From the NCBI GenBank assembly GCA_020161215.1, contig JAIUOM010000016.1, forward strand, positions 1 to 49,606: 49,606 nucleotides of DNA. Direction: 5' to 3'. The stretch comes from Pseudomonadota bacterium. Lineage in GTDB: Bacteria; Pseudomonadota; Gammaproteobacteria; Burkholderiales; Burkholderiaceae_C. Shown in pieces: positions 42,314 to 49,606 of the stretch. Within the stretch, counting starts at the first letter, position 1, and each line of letters opens with the position of its first letter. The notes beneath the pieces were generated by a model that did no database searches, was not told the origin of the DNA, and worked only from the letters and a program-made list of their open reading frames with translations. Position numbers and translations under genes: made by a program.

Positions 42314-43330
42314 TCAGGCCTTGCGGGGCAGGCGCTGCCAGGCACCGACACAGACGCGGGCGAGGCGGAACGACCACTCCTGCGTGCGCGTGGGCAGGCA
42401 GGCCAGAGCCAGCGAGGCGCCTAGCGTGGCGAGGGTGCGTGCCGGTTCCCGCAGCAACATGGCCGGAAACATGCGCAGGGCACGCGCCTGCAGGCGCAGC
42501 GCCTTGGCGGCATCGCCCATGGTCACCGCGCGGCGCGCCAGGTAGCGCAGCTGGTAGGCACGGGCCTGGTGTTCGTGGCGGGCGACAAAGCGCGGCGCGA
42601 TGGCGCGAGCGCGCTCAACCACCGCCTCCCAACTGGCGTGCTGTTTGTCCAGGGCGGCGGACAGGCCGCCGGCGTTGACCCGGTAGTGGGTCAGGGGCGA
42701 GGCCAGGCCCTCGAATTCCCAGCAGGTGGTCAGGGCGATGCGCAGCCAACATTCGATGTCCTCGGACTGGCGGAAGCGCTCGTCGAAATACCACCATTCC
42801 CCGGTCACCTCGCGCGGCGACACGAAGGCGATGTCGTGCAAGGTCTGGCGCCGGATGACGGGGGCCGAACCGTTGCCGACCGGGTTGCGCAGAAAGACGT
42901 CGCGCGGGCGCACGCCGCGCAGCTTGGGCGCCTGCATCAGGTGCAGGTCGTGGCCGAGTTCGTCGATGAAGGCCGAGGCGCTGTAGCTCACGCCGACCAG
43001 CGGGCGGCGACGCAAATGCTCGACATGCCGGGCCAGTTTTTCGGGGTGCCACAAATCGTCGGCGTCCAGAAAGGCAATGAACTCGCCGCGCGCCACGCGG
43101 ATGCCAGCGTTGCGCGCACCGGCCAGGCCGCGGTTGACCTGGGACACCAGGCGCACGCGGGGATCCTGGAAGCTGCCGACTTTCTCGGCCGTGGCGTCGG
43201 TCGACCCGTCGTCCACCACGATCAATTCGAAATCGGTCCAGGTTTGGGCCAGCACCGACGGAATCGAGGTGTCCAGGTAGCGGGCCGCGTTGTAGGCGGG
43301 AACAACGACGGAAACGGAAGGGGTGGTCAT
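42314..43330 (-). CDS. Family 2 glycosyltransferase
   Basis: Adds a sugar to a growing glycan in the cytoplasm; 338 residues. The GT-A fold shows VSVVVPAYNAARYLDTSIPS, LIVVDDGSTDATAE, NRGLAGARNAGI and FLDADDLWHPEKLA (DxD). The C-terminal third (QLRYLARRAVTMGDAAKALR and RALRMFPAMLLREPARTL) is shared with the next gene, which points to an old tandem duplication. ATG 43330 overlaps the neighbouring stop by 4 nt. Donor and acceptor sugars are unknown. Confidence 0.93.
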   Translation of the reverse strand: MTTPSVSVVVPAYNAARYLDTSIPSVLAQTWTDFELIVVDDGSTDATAEKVGSFQDPRVRLVSQVNRGLAGARNAGIRVARGEFIAFLDADDLWHPEKLARHVEHLRRRPLVGVSYSASAFIDELGHDLHLMQAPKLRGVRPRDVFLRNPVGNGSAPVIRRQTLHDIAFVSPREVTGEWWYFDERFRQSEDIECWLRIALTTCWEFEGLASPLTHYRVNAGGLSAALDKQHASWEAVVERARAIAPRFVARHEHQARAYQLRYLARRAVTMGDAAKALRLQARALRMFPAMLLREPARTLATLGASLALACLPTRTQEWSFRLARVCVGAWQRLPRKA

Positions 43331-44352
43331 GGCGTATGGACGAACAGGGAAGGGAAGGTGGCGCGCAGTTGTTGCCAGGCGCCCAGCGCCAGCAGGGCGG
43401 CCAGGGTGCCCAAAGAGCGCAGCGGCTGCTCCAGCAGGGTGTGGGGGCTGGCGCGCCAGGCGCTGCGCCACCAGTGCAGGCCGGCCGGCGCGGGCAGGCG
43501 CAGGCGCAGGGCACGGCGCGCCAGGTAGCGCAGGTGAACGGCGCGGGCGGCGGCGACATCGTGCCCGGACAGCTGGGGGGCGTAGTGCCGCACCTTGGCC
43601 AGCACGGCGTCCCAGCCGTCCTGCATGCGCTGCAGATCGGCCGAGGCCCCTTGGGCGTTGGTGCGGTAGTGGGTGTGCACCTCGCCGAGGCCCTGCACGC
43701 GCCAGGGCGGCGAGGCGCTGATGCGCAACATCAGCTCCAGATCCTCGGCGTGGCGCAGATCCGGATCGAAGCCGCCGAGGACGTCGAACACACGCTTGCG
43801 GACCACCAGCGTGGAGGCCGTGCAGGCCGGGTTTTCACGCAGCAGATGGACCGTGGTGAGGTGGTTGACGCGGCGTGTGGACTGCACCGGCGTGGGTCGG
43901 GCGTTGGCGTCAACGAAGCGCACGCGATCAAAGGCCAGGCCCACCTTGGCGTGCGTGCGCAGGAAACGCATATGGGCCTGCAGCTTGCCCGGCAACCAGA
44001 GGTCGTCGGCGTCCAGGAAAGCCAGCAGGGAACCCTCGGCGTGGGCGGCGCCCAGATTGCGTGCCGCCGAGACCCCCTGCGCGGCCCCGGCGATCTGGCG
44101 GATGCGCGGGTCTTCCCGCTGGTGGCGCCGCACCACTTCGCCGGTGCCGTCGATGGAGCCGTCGTCGACGACGATCAGCTCCCAACGTGGGTAGGACTGG
44201 CGGCGCACCGACCAGAGGGTCTGATCCAGGGTGGCTGCGGCGTTGCGGGCCGCAATCACCACGCTGATCAGCGGGTCGGCGTCGTCAACCGGGTGCGGCG
44301 ACCGCGTGGTGAGGGGCGGGGCGGCAGGCCGTGTGGGGCATGGGCTTGTCAT
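43327..44352 (-). CDS. Family 2 glycosyltransferase
   Basis: Second GT-A family 2 enzyme of the cluster, 341 residues from ATG 44352; a TTG six codons earlier is less likely. Motifs: ISVVIAARNAAATLDQTLWS, LIVVDDGSIDGTGEV, AQGVSAARNLGAAH and FLDADDLWLPGKLQ. Like its downstream neighbour it ends with a basic helical region (HLRYLARRALRLRLPAP and SPHTLLEQPLRSLGTLAALL), so the two probably arose by duplication. It lies 36 bp after galE. Confidence 0.92.
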   Translation of the reverse strand: MTSPCPTRPAAPPLTTRSPHPVDDADPLISVVIAARNAAATLDQTLWSVRRQSYPRWELIVVDDGSIDGTGEVVRRHQREDPRIRQIAGAAQGVSAARNLGAAHAEGSLLAFLDADDLWLPGKLQAHMRFLRTHAKVGLAFDRVRFVDANARPTPVQSTRRVNHLTTVHLLRENPACTASTLVVRKRVFDVLGGFDPDLRHAEDLELMLRISASPPWRVQGLGEVHTHYRTNAQGASADLQRMQDGWDAVLAKVRHYAPQLSGHDVAAARAVHLRYLARRALRLRLPAPAGLHWWRSAWRASPHTLLEQPLRSLGTLAALLALGAWQQLRATFPSLFVHTP

Positions 44353-44388
44353 GCCTATATTGCATCGCAACAGCCCCCAAAGCCTGTG

Positions 44389-45366
44389 TCAAGACTGCAA
44401 ATTACGCTGCTCCCAGCGCCAGGCGTGGTCCACGATGGTGTCCAGGTCGGCGTGCCTGGGGTGCCAGCCCAACAGTGCCTGGGCACGCGCGCTGTCGGCC
44501 ACCAGCACCGCCGGATCGCCCTCGCGGCGTGGACCGTGCCGGACCGTGACGTCGCGTCCCGTGACGCGGCGCACGCTGTCGATGACCTGCTTGACCGAAT
44601 AACCGTTGCCGTTGCCAAGGTTGAACGCGTCGCTGCTGTCCTTCCGTGCGAGGGTCTCCAGCGCCAACAGGTGGGCCTCGGCCAGATCGGCGACGTGGAT
44701 GTAGTCGCGGACGCAGGTGCCGTCCGGCGTGTCGTAATCGGTGCCATGGACGCTGATGTCGGACCTGCGGCCGGAGGCGGCTTGCAGCACCAAGGGGATC
44801 AGGTGCGTCTCGGGTTCGTGGCGCTCGCCGACGCGGGCGAGCGGGTCGGCGCCGGCGGCGTTGAAGTAACGCAGGCAGATCGAGCGCAGGCCATGGGCCT
44901 GATCGGCATCGGCCAGCACCTGCTCGACCATCCATTTCGAGCGCCCGTAGGGGTTGATGGGCTGGCGCGGATGGGTCTCGTCGATGCGCGAGCGCACCGG
45001 GTTGCCGAACAGTGCCGCGGTGGAGGAGAAGATCAGCCGGCGCACGCCGTGACGCACCATGGCCTGCAGCAAATTCAGCGTGTTGGCCACGTTGTTCTGG
45101 TAGTACAGCAGTGGCTGACGCACCGATTCACCGACCTGGATCGAGGACGCGAAGTGCAGCACCGCCTCGAAACGCCGGCCCGAGAACAGCGCTTCCAGCG
45201 CCACCGGATCGGCCAGATCGCCCAGCACCCACTCGCCGGCCAGCACCGCGTCGCGGTGGCCGGTGCTGAGGTTGTCCAGCGTCACCACCTCGTGGCCGGC
45301 CTGGTGCAAGGCCAGAACCATGTGCGAGCCGATGTACCCGGCCCCTCCGACGACAAGAACTTTCAT
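44389..45366 (-). CDS. galE: UDP-glucose 4-epimerase
   Basis: Interconverts UDP-glucose and UDP-galactose, giving galactose units to the glycan; 325 residues. Rossmann loop VLVVGGAGYIGSHMV, LHFASSIQVGESVRQP, the catalytic pair in FSSTAALFG (Ser/Thr) and PINPYGRSKWMVEQ (YxxxK), and LRYFNAAGADPLARVGE are all typical. The full-length frame is intact from ATG 45366. It is the second gene of the minus-strand cluster, 8 bp after the pyruvyl transferase frame. Confidence 0.94.
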   Translation of the reverse strand: MKVLVVGGAGYIGSHMVLALHQAGHEVVTLDNLSTGHRDAVLAGEWVLGDLADPVALEALFSGRRFEAVLHFASSIQVGESVRQPLLYYQNNVANTLNLLQAMVRHGVRRLIFSSTAALFGNPVRSRIDETHPRQPINPYGRSKWMVEQVLADADQAHGLRSICLRYFNAAGADPLARVGERHEPETHLIPLVLQAASGRRSDISVHGTDYDTPDGTCVRDYIHVADLAEAHLLALETLARKDSSDAFNLGNGNGYSVKQVIDSVRRVTGRDVTVRHGPRREGDPAVLVADSARAQALLGWHPRHADLDTIVDHAWRWEQRNLQS

Positions 45367-45374
45367 GTCTGACC

Positions 45375-46298
45375 TCAAAAACCCCGCGCCGCGCGGCTCA
45401 GGGCGTGATGAAACTGTTGGCGCACCATGCGCGCCACGGGTTCGATGTGAAACTGGGTGCCCATGCTGGCCTCCACCTTCCGCACGACTTGCGACGGGTC
45501 GAAGTCGGCCAGCGATTGTCCGGGTATGCGCAGGCGGGTGACCAGATCCTGACCCTTGGAAGAATAAAACAGGTTGTAGGGCGCGCGTCCGGCCAACATG
45601 CGCAACACGGCGGTGTGGTAGTGCACGGCCACCACCGCCGCGGCCTGGCCCAGCACGCCGACCAGCGCATCCAGCGGGTGGTGGCCCAGGGCGGACACCG
45701 CGAACGGATCGAGCAGCGGCAGGTAACCCAGCGGGCCGCGCAGGCGTTGCAGCACCGCGGCGTCGGTGTCCGTGCCCTCGGCGCGCGATTGCACCACCAT
45801 CACCGGCTGATGGCCGCGCTGGCGCAGGGCTTGCACCAACTGGACCAGGCGCGCGTCGAACAAGGCGCCGTCGTGCGGGTACATGGCGTCGAATTGGCGT
45901 ACCGAGAACACCACCGCACGGGCCGGCTCCACGCCGGCCTGTGACCACGCCGCCCGGGCCGCCGCCAACACACCGAAGGTGGGACGGTAGGCGAACACCG
46001 TGTCGTAGCCCAGGTCGGCGTCCACCCCCGCTTGCATCAGACGTTGGTGGCTGTTTCCATCGCGCACCGTGACGCTGGACAGGCGCCGCATGGCGCGCGC
46101 CAGCCAGGCCAGCGCCGGGCCACGGCAAGACGAGGGCAGGCCTTGTCCAAAGACAAAACCGTGCCGCGGGTCACGGTGCGACAGCTCACCCACCAGGCGC
46201 AGAAAACGCCGCGTCACCAGGTGGGCGCGCGCGTTGTTGAAAATGTCTCCCCCACGCTGACCCAGGCACCCGGTACGCCGGCGGCGGCGCGCAGACAC
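45375..46298 (-). CDS. Polysaccharide pyruvyl transferase family protein, 5' end damaged
   Basis: Would attach a pyruvate ketal to a sugar of the polysaccharide. The 307-codon frame starts in the middle of the family's N-terminal domain: GGDIFNNARAHLV matches the GGG-loop normally found near residue 80-100, followed by HGFVFGQGLPSS, VTVRDGNSHQRL, VFSVRQFD, and in the C-terminal domain AVHYHTAVLRMLAGRAPYN and YSSKGQDL. The residues before GGDIFNN are Arg-rich and unlike the family. The missing start seems to lie in another frame just upstream (46214-46435). The gene is therefore probably a pseudogene or contains a sequencing frameshift. Confidence 0.65.
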   Translation of the reverse strand: MSARRRRRTGCLGQRGGDIFNNARAHLVTRRFLRLVGELSHRDPRHGFVFGQGLPSSCRGPALAWLARAMRRLSSVTVRDGNSHQRLMQAGVDADLGYDTVFAYRPTFGVLAAARAAWSQAGVEPARAVVFSVRQFDAMYPHDGALFDARLVQLVQALRQRGHQPVMVVQSRAEGTDTDAAVLQRLRGPLGYLPLLDPFAVSALGHHPLDALVGVLGQAAAVVAVHYHTAVLRMLAGRAPYNLFYSSKGQDLVTRLRIPGQSLADFDPSQVVRKVEASMGTQFHIEPVARMVRQQFHHALSRAARGF

Positions 46299-46435
46299 CG
46301 CACCTTCTGAATCCGCTGCGGCGGAAGGGAAGTGTTGGCGCTCATGGGGCCGGCCGGTTGCGTGATGCTCTCGTTCTCGTAGATGGCTGCATCACCCAGG
46401 TTGTCCGAGAACGTGTAGAAGCCCATGAGCAGCAA
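46214..46435 (-). pseudogene. Out-of-frame N-terminal fragment of the pyruvyl transferase
   Basis: Encodes LLMGFYTFSDNLGDAAIYE, which looks like the NLGD opening motif of pyruvyl transferases (xLLGYxxxxNLGDEAI). It is in a different frame from the 45375 gene, and only about 60 codons separate it from the GGD loop, fewer than usual, so both a frameshift and a small deletion may be involved. An alternative is the tail of a lost membrane protein, because AFWVLLLMGFYTF is hydrophobic. Bases 46436-46712 hold no confident gene. Confidence 0.4.
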
Positions 46436-46712
46436 TACCCAGAAGGCGCCTTGGCCGGCGATGCCGGTCTAGCGCAGTGCCGCGCGCCGCTCTTGCAGCG
46501 CGATCATCACGAAGCAAGACATGATCAGGCGGCTTGATTGCGCCGCCCCACTTCCCGCGAGGGAACGGGCGGCTGTGTTCCAAGGCACGGGAATTCCCGT
46601 GGGGTTGACGTTTCCGGGTTGGGCCATCGGCAGGCCGGCGGGCGCGTTCCGTCGCCAGAATGGGTCGTGCAATCGTGCAATCGCGCGAACCCCAGCGAAA
46701 GGAAATGGCCCC

Positions 46713-47813
46713 ATGTACATCAGCGAACAACTGCTCGATCCCGACGAACGCCGGTTGCGGCTTTCCACGCAACTCGGCGTTGAAGCTGTCGTCATCGACA
46801 ACCGGGGGACCGATCTGGTCTCGGTGGCCGGCGGCGTGGCCAGCTGGGACGCGGCCAAGCTGCGCGACTACCGACGCTGGGTGGAAGGCTTCGGGCTGCG
46901 GCTCGACGTCTTCGCGCTCGACGTCGGCTCCATCCTGCTCGACTCGCTGGTCGATCTGGACGGCGCCCGCAGGCAGCGCGCGGTGTTGGCAGACAACATC
47001 CGCAAGGCCGCCGACGCCGGCATCGACTGCCTCAAGTACAACGTGCAGATGGTCGGCATCACGCGCACGGCGCTCAAACCCGGACGGGGTGGGGCGAGCA
47101 ACTCCAGCTTTGTGCACGCCGAGTACCGACCCGAAGACGACCAGAAGCATTCCTACTGGGGGGTGGGCTATCCGAGCCATCAAGAGGAGGGCGGTGGCGC
47201 CAGCGCCGCGCTGTGTGGCCAGAAGATGGCCCGCGAAGTGCCGGCGGTGACACCGCAAGCCGGCTGGAGCGCGATCGAATTTCTTGTGGAAGGGCTGGTT
47301 CCGGCCGCCGAGGCCGCCGGCGTGCGCCTGGCCTGCCATCCGCACGATCCGGCCTACCCCATGGGCGGGCTGAACGGCATCGAGCACGTGGTCGGTTCCG
47401 TCGATGGCCTGCGCAGGTTTCTGGCGCTGTCGCCCAGCCCCTCCCACGGACTCAATTTTTGCCAGGGCACGGTGGCCGAGATGTTTCAGGAGCCGGCCCG
47501 GCACATGGTCCCGGTGATCGAGGAGTTTGCCGCCACGGGCCGCATCTTCATGGTGCATTTCAGAAACATCCGGGGCGGCTACCTGGATTTCCAGGAAGTC
47601 TTTCCCGACGAGGGCGACGTGGACATGTTCGCGGCCCTCCAGGCCTACCAGCGCGGCGGCTACGCCGGGCCACTGTGCCCGGACCACGTGCCGGTCAGTG
47701 AACTCGACCCCGGGCGCGAGCGTTTCATGGCCTTTGCGCTGGGCTACACCCGTGGCCTGTTGCAGGCGGCGGGCGTGCGGTCCGCCCCCCTGGCCCCACG
47801 CGCCGTCGGCTGA
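46713..47813 (+). CDS. Mannonate dehydratase-like (UxuA-family) protein
   Basis: TIM-barrel dehydratase of the UxuA family, which removes water from D-mannonate or a related sugar acid; 366 residues. Landmarks: ACHPHDPAYPMGGLNGIEHV (metal His/Asp), HGLNFCQGTVAEM, IFMVHFRNIRG (metal His) and DEGDVDMFAALQAY, then GPLCPDHVP. ATG 46713 follows AAGGAAA; the frame is open further upstream but without similarity. With the Bug receptor and enolase-family gene that follow in the same direction it suggests a sugar-acid catabolic group. The exact substrate is not certain, since related proteins act on different acids. Confidence 0.87.
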   Translation: MYISEQLLDPDERRLRLSTQLGVEAVVIDNRGTDLVSVAGGVASWDAAKLRDYRRWVEGFGLRLDVFALDVGSILLDSLVDLDGARRQRAVLADNIRKAADAGIDCLKYNVQMVGITRTALKPGRGGASNSSFVHAEYRPEDDQKHSYWGVGYPSHQEEGGGASAALCGQKMAREVPAVTPQAGWSAIEFLVEGLVPAAEAAGVRLACHPHDPAYPMGGLNGIEHVVGSVDGLRRFLALSPSPSHGLNFCQGTVAEMFQEPARHMVPVIEEFAATGRIFMVHFRNIRGGYLDFQEVFPDEGDVDMFAALQAYQRGGYAGPLCPDHVPVSELDPGRERFMAFALGYTRGLLQAAGVRSAPLAPRAVG

Positions 47814-47953
47814 GCGGGTCAACCCCTCCGCTTGTCCCACACCGCGGGACGCGGTGCCGCACTGGCGTGAAGCCCCCACTTGTCATGCCGGAGTCGGTCC
47901 AGACAATGAAAGTACTGGCCCATTGGGCCTTTCTTCACCCCTCAGGAGACCCC

Positions 47954-48934
47954 ATGACACACCGCCGCCTGCTCATCGCAGCCGCCTTGCTCGGCGCCAT
48001 GCTGCCCTTCGGTAGCGCCCAGGCCCAGGGCGCCGCCGACTACCCCAACCGCCCCGTCAAGATCATCGTGCCGTTCCCGGCCGGTGGCACCAGCGACATC
48101 ATGGGGCGGCTGATCGCCGACGAACTGGGCAAGCAGCTCAAGCAGGCTTTCGTGGTCGACAACAAAGGGGGCGCGGGCGGCGCCATTGGCACCGATCAGG
48201 CGGCCAAGTCCACGGCCGACGGCTACACACTGCTGCTGTCGGGCATCGGCAGCAACGCCATCATCCACGGCTTCGCCACCCCGAAACCCGGCTACACCGA
48301 AGCCGATTTCGTGCACATTTCGCAACTGGCCGCCGGGCCGAACGTGCTGGTGGTGAACCCCAGTTTTCCGGCCAAGACCTTCAAGGAGTTCGTCACATGG
48401 GTCAAGACCAACCCAGGCAAGTTCAGCTACGGTCAGGTCAACTCCTCCTCGGGACACTTGACCACCGAGTACCTGAAGCAGGTTGCTGGCCTGGACATGG
48501 TCGGGATTCCCTACAAGGGCGGCGCGCCGGCGCTGAACGACGTGCTGGCCAACCAGATTCCCGGCATGTTCACCAACCAGGACGCCGTGCTGCCGCACGT
48601 CAAGGCCGGCAAACTGCGCGCCCTGGCCGTCACCAGCCTGGAGCGCAACCCGCTGTACCCGGACGTGCCCACGGTGGCCGAGTCCGGCTACCCGGGCTTC
48701 GCGGCCGTGTCCTGGACAGGGCTGTCGGCCCCCAAGGGCACGCCCAAGGCCATACTCGACAAGCTGGAGGCCGCCATGGTCAAGGCCTTCAGCGACCCGG
48801 CGGTGCGCGCCAAGCTGGAGGGCAACGGCTTCGTGGTGGTGGCGTCCCGTTCACCCGACTACACCCGCTTTGTCCTTGGCGAAGTAGAGCGCTGGGGCAA
48901 GGTTATCCAGACCGGTGGCCTCAAGTACGAATGA
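47954..48934 (+). CDS. Bug/TctC-family periplasmic solute receptor
   Basis: Receptor of the tripartite tricarboxylate family, 326 residues from ATG 47954 with AGGAGA upstream. The signal peptide (LLIAAALLGAMLPFGSAQAQ) is followed by DYPNRPVKIIVPFPAGGTSD, NKGGAGGAIGTDQAAKSTAD, and the C-terminal lobe motif VKAGKLRALAVTS. It sits between a mannonate-dehydratase-like gene and an enolase-family sugar-acid dehydratase, so it probably binds an aldonate or aldarate. The 140-bp gap before it has no clear terminator. Confidence 0.93.
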   Translation: MTHRRLLIAAALLGAMLPFGSAQAQGAADYPNRPVKIIVPFPAGGTSDIMGRLIADELGKQLKQAFVVDNKGGAGGAIGTDQAAKSTADGYTLLLSGIGSNAIIHGFATPKPGYTEADFVHISQLAAGPNVLVVNPSFPAKTFKEFVTWVKTNPGKFSYGQVNSSSGHLTTEYLKQVAGLDMVGIPYKGGAPALNDVLANQIPGMFTNQDAVLPHVKAGKLRALAVTSLERNPLYPDVPTVAESGYPGFAAVSWTGLSAPKGTPKAILDKLEAAMVKAFSDPAVRAKLEGNGFVVVASRSPDYTRFVLGEVERWGKVIQTGGLKYE

Positions 48935-48982
48935 ACCGCCGAGAGACCCTTTCCTTCCACCCCTCACACCCCTCATCGCCTC

Positions 48983-49606
48983 ATGAAAGCCGTTGAATCC
49001 AACATCGTTTCCTATGCCCAGGTCGGCGCCGACGCGCGCACGGCCGCCGAAACCGGTGACCGCATTGACTGGATCAAGCTGTCGCTGACCACCTTGCCGC
49101 TGGCGACACCGGTCAGCGACGCCAAGGTGCTGACCGGGCGGCAGAAGCCGCTGACCGAGATCGCCTTCATCTTTGCCGAGATCCGCACGCGCGATGGCCA
49201 CGAAGGCATCGGCTTTGGCTACTCCAAGCGCGCCGGCGGCCCCGGCATGTACGCGCACGCCAAGGAACTGGCGCCCCACCTGATCGGTGAGGACCCGAAC
49301 GACATCTCGCGCCTGTTCACCCAGCTGCTGTGGGCCGGTGCCAGCATGGGCCGCAGCGGCCTCACGACGCAGGCCATCGCGCCCTTTGACATCGCCCTGT
49401 GGGACCTGAAAGCCAAGCGCGCCGGCCTGCCGTTGGCCAAGCTGCTGGGCGCGCAGCGCGATTCCGTGCAGTGCTACAACACCTCGGGCGGCTATCTGCA
49501 CACGCCGCTGGATCAGGTGCTGAAGAACGTGGAGATCTCCCGCAACAGCGGCATTGGCGGCATCAAGCTGAAGGTCGGGCAGCCCGATCTGTCGATCGAC
49601 ATCGAG
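48983..49606 (+). CDS. Enolase-superfamily sugar-acid dehydratase (galactarate/L-talarate type), partial
   Basis: The first 208 codons are visible; the gene runs past the window end. The N-terminal capping domain (residues 1-130) and start of the barrel are seen. AIAPFDIALWDLKAKRAGLP and the catalytic KxK in GGIKLKVGQPD are typical of the mandelate-racemase subgroup, and VGQPD resembles galactarate/L-talarate dehydratase. The metal-binding Asp/Glu residues lie outside the window, so the substrate call is tentative. It begins 48 bp after the Bug receptor in the same direction. Confidence 0.85.
   Translation, partial: MKAVESNIVSYAQVGADARTAAETGDRIDWIKLSLTTLPLATPVSDAKVLTGRQKPLTEIAFIFAEIRTRDGHEGIGFGYSKRAGGPGMYAHAKELAPHLIGEDPNDISRLFTQLLWAGASMGRSGLTTQAIAPFDIALWDLKAKRAGLPLAKLLGAQRDSVQCYNTSGGYLHTPLDQVLKNVEISRNSGIGGIKLKVGQPDLSIDIE

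Noticed and set aside
41158-42351. Upstream extension of the flippase frame to a protein of 850 residues
   Set aside because: The extension is the shifted frame of the pyrophosphorylase gene; the flippase begins at ATG 41157, overlapping the previous stop by 4 nt.
45367-46128. Upstream extension of the galE frame
   Set aside because: It is a shadow of the pyruvyl transferase gene; galE starts with its Rossmann motif at 45366.

Overview
The window is GC-rich, densely coding DNA of a betaproteobacterium, most likely a member of Burkholderiales/Comamonadaceae. The evidence is three tripartite-tricarboxylate (Bug/TctC) solute receptors without adjacent membrane subunits, a methionine synthase split into two genes, an SAH riboswitch in front of one half, a complete Liv-type ABC operon with its own acyl-CoA ligase, and short AT-rich TAGCTGC-type motifs between genes. 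The genus cannot be told from the sequence. No tRNA, rRNA, CRISPR array, transposase or integrase was seen.

Layout. 1-2470: partial glcE, a Bug receptor and an NlpC/P60 lipoprotein. 2470-3098: a gene-free gap holding a 270-bp nested palindrome that can fold into a Y (2592-2861). 3044-14350: one co-directional unit with a tetR that is probably self-repressed, a two-subunit B12-dependent acyl-CoA mutase of unusual sequence, a MeaB GTPase chaperone fused to a PaaI-type hotdog thioesterase, an AMP-forming acyl-CoA ligase, and a five-gene Liv-type ABC importer, closed by a strong terminator. Read together, the unit looks like an import, CoA-activation, carbon-skeleton rearrangement and CoA-rescue pathway for an unidentified carboxylic acid. 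This is the best candidate for an undescribed system.

14389-30625: the two halves of B12-dependent methionine synthase (metH2 at 14389-17199, metH1 at 29555-30625), separated by 12.4 kb. Between them lie ilvA, a Pls/PosA-type single-module NRPS with three membrane/beta-helix units, an outer-membrane phospholipase A, a phosphopantetheinyl transferase, and a two-component/cytochrome cassette. That cassette is bracketed by 42-bp direct repeats, one of which is the 3' end of metH1. metH2 is preceded by an SAH riboswitch whose last strand can alternatively mask the ribosome binding site.

30688-39735: a Bug receptor with a palindromic operator/promoter, a TetR regulator, a cupin, N-formylglutamate deformylase, RecQ, SlyD, and a hybrid kinase/response regulator pair. 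39799-46435 (minus strand): an exopolysaccharide or O-antigen cluster (flippase, NDP-sugar pyrophosphorylase, two family-2 glycosyltransferases, GalE, a damaged pyruvyl transferase). 46713-49606: a mannonate-dehydratase-like protein, a third Bug receptor and a partial galactarate/talarate dehydratase-type enolase, suggesting sugar-acid uptake and dehydration.
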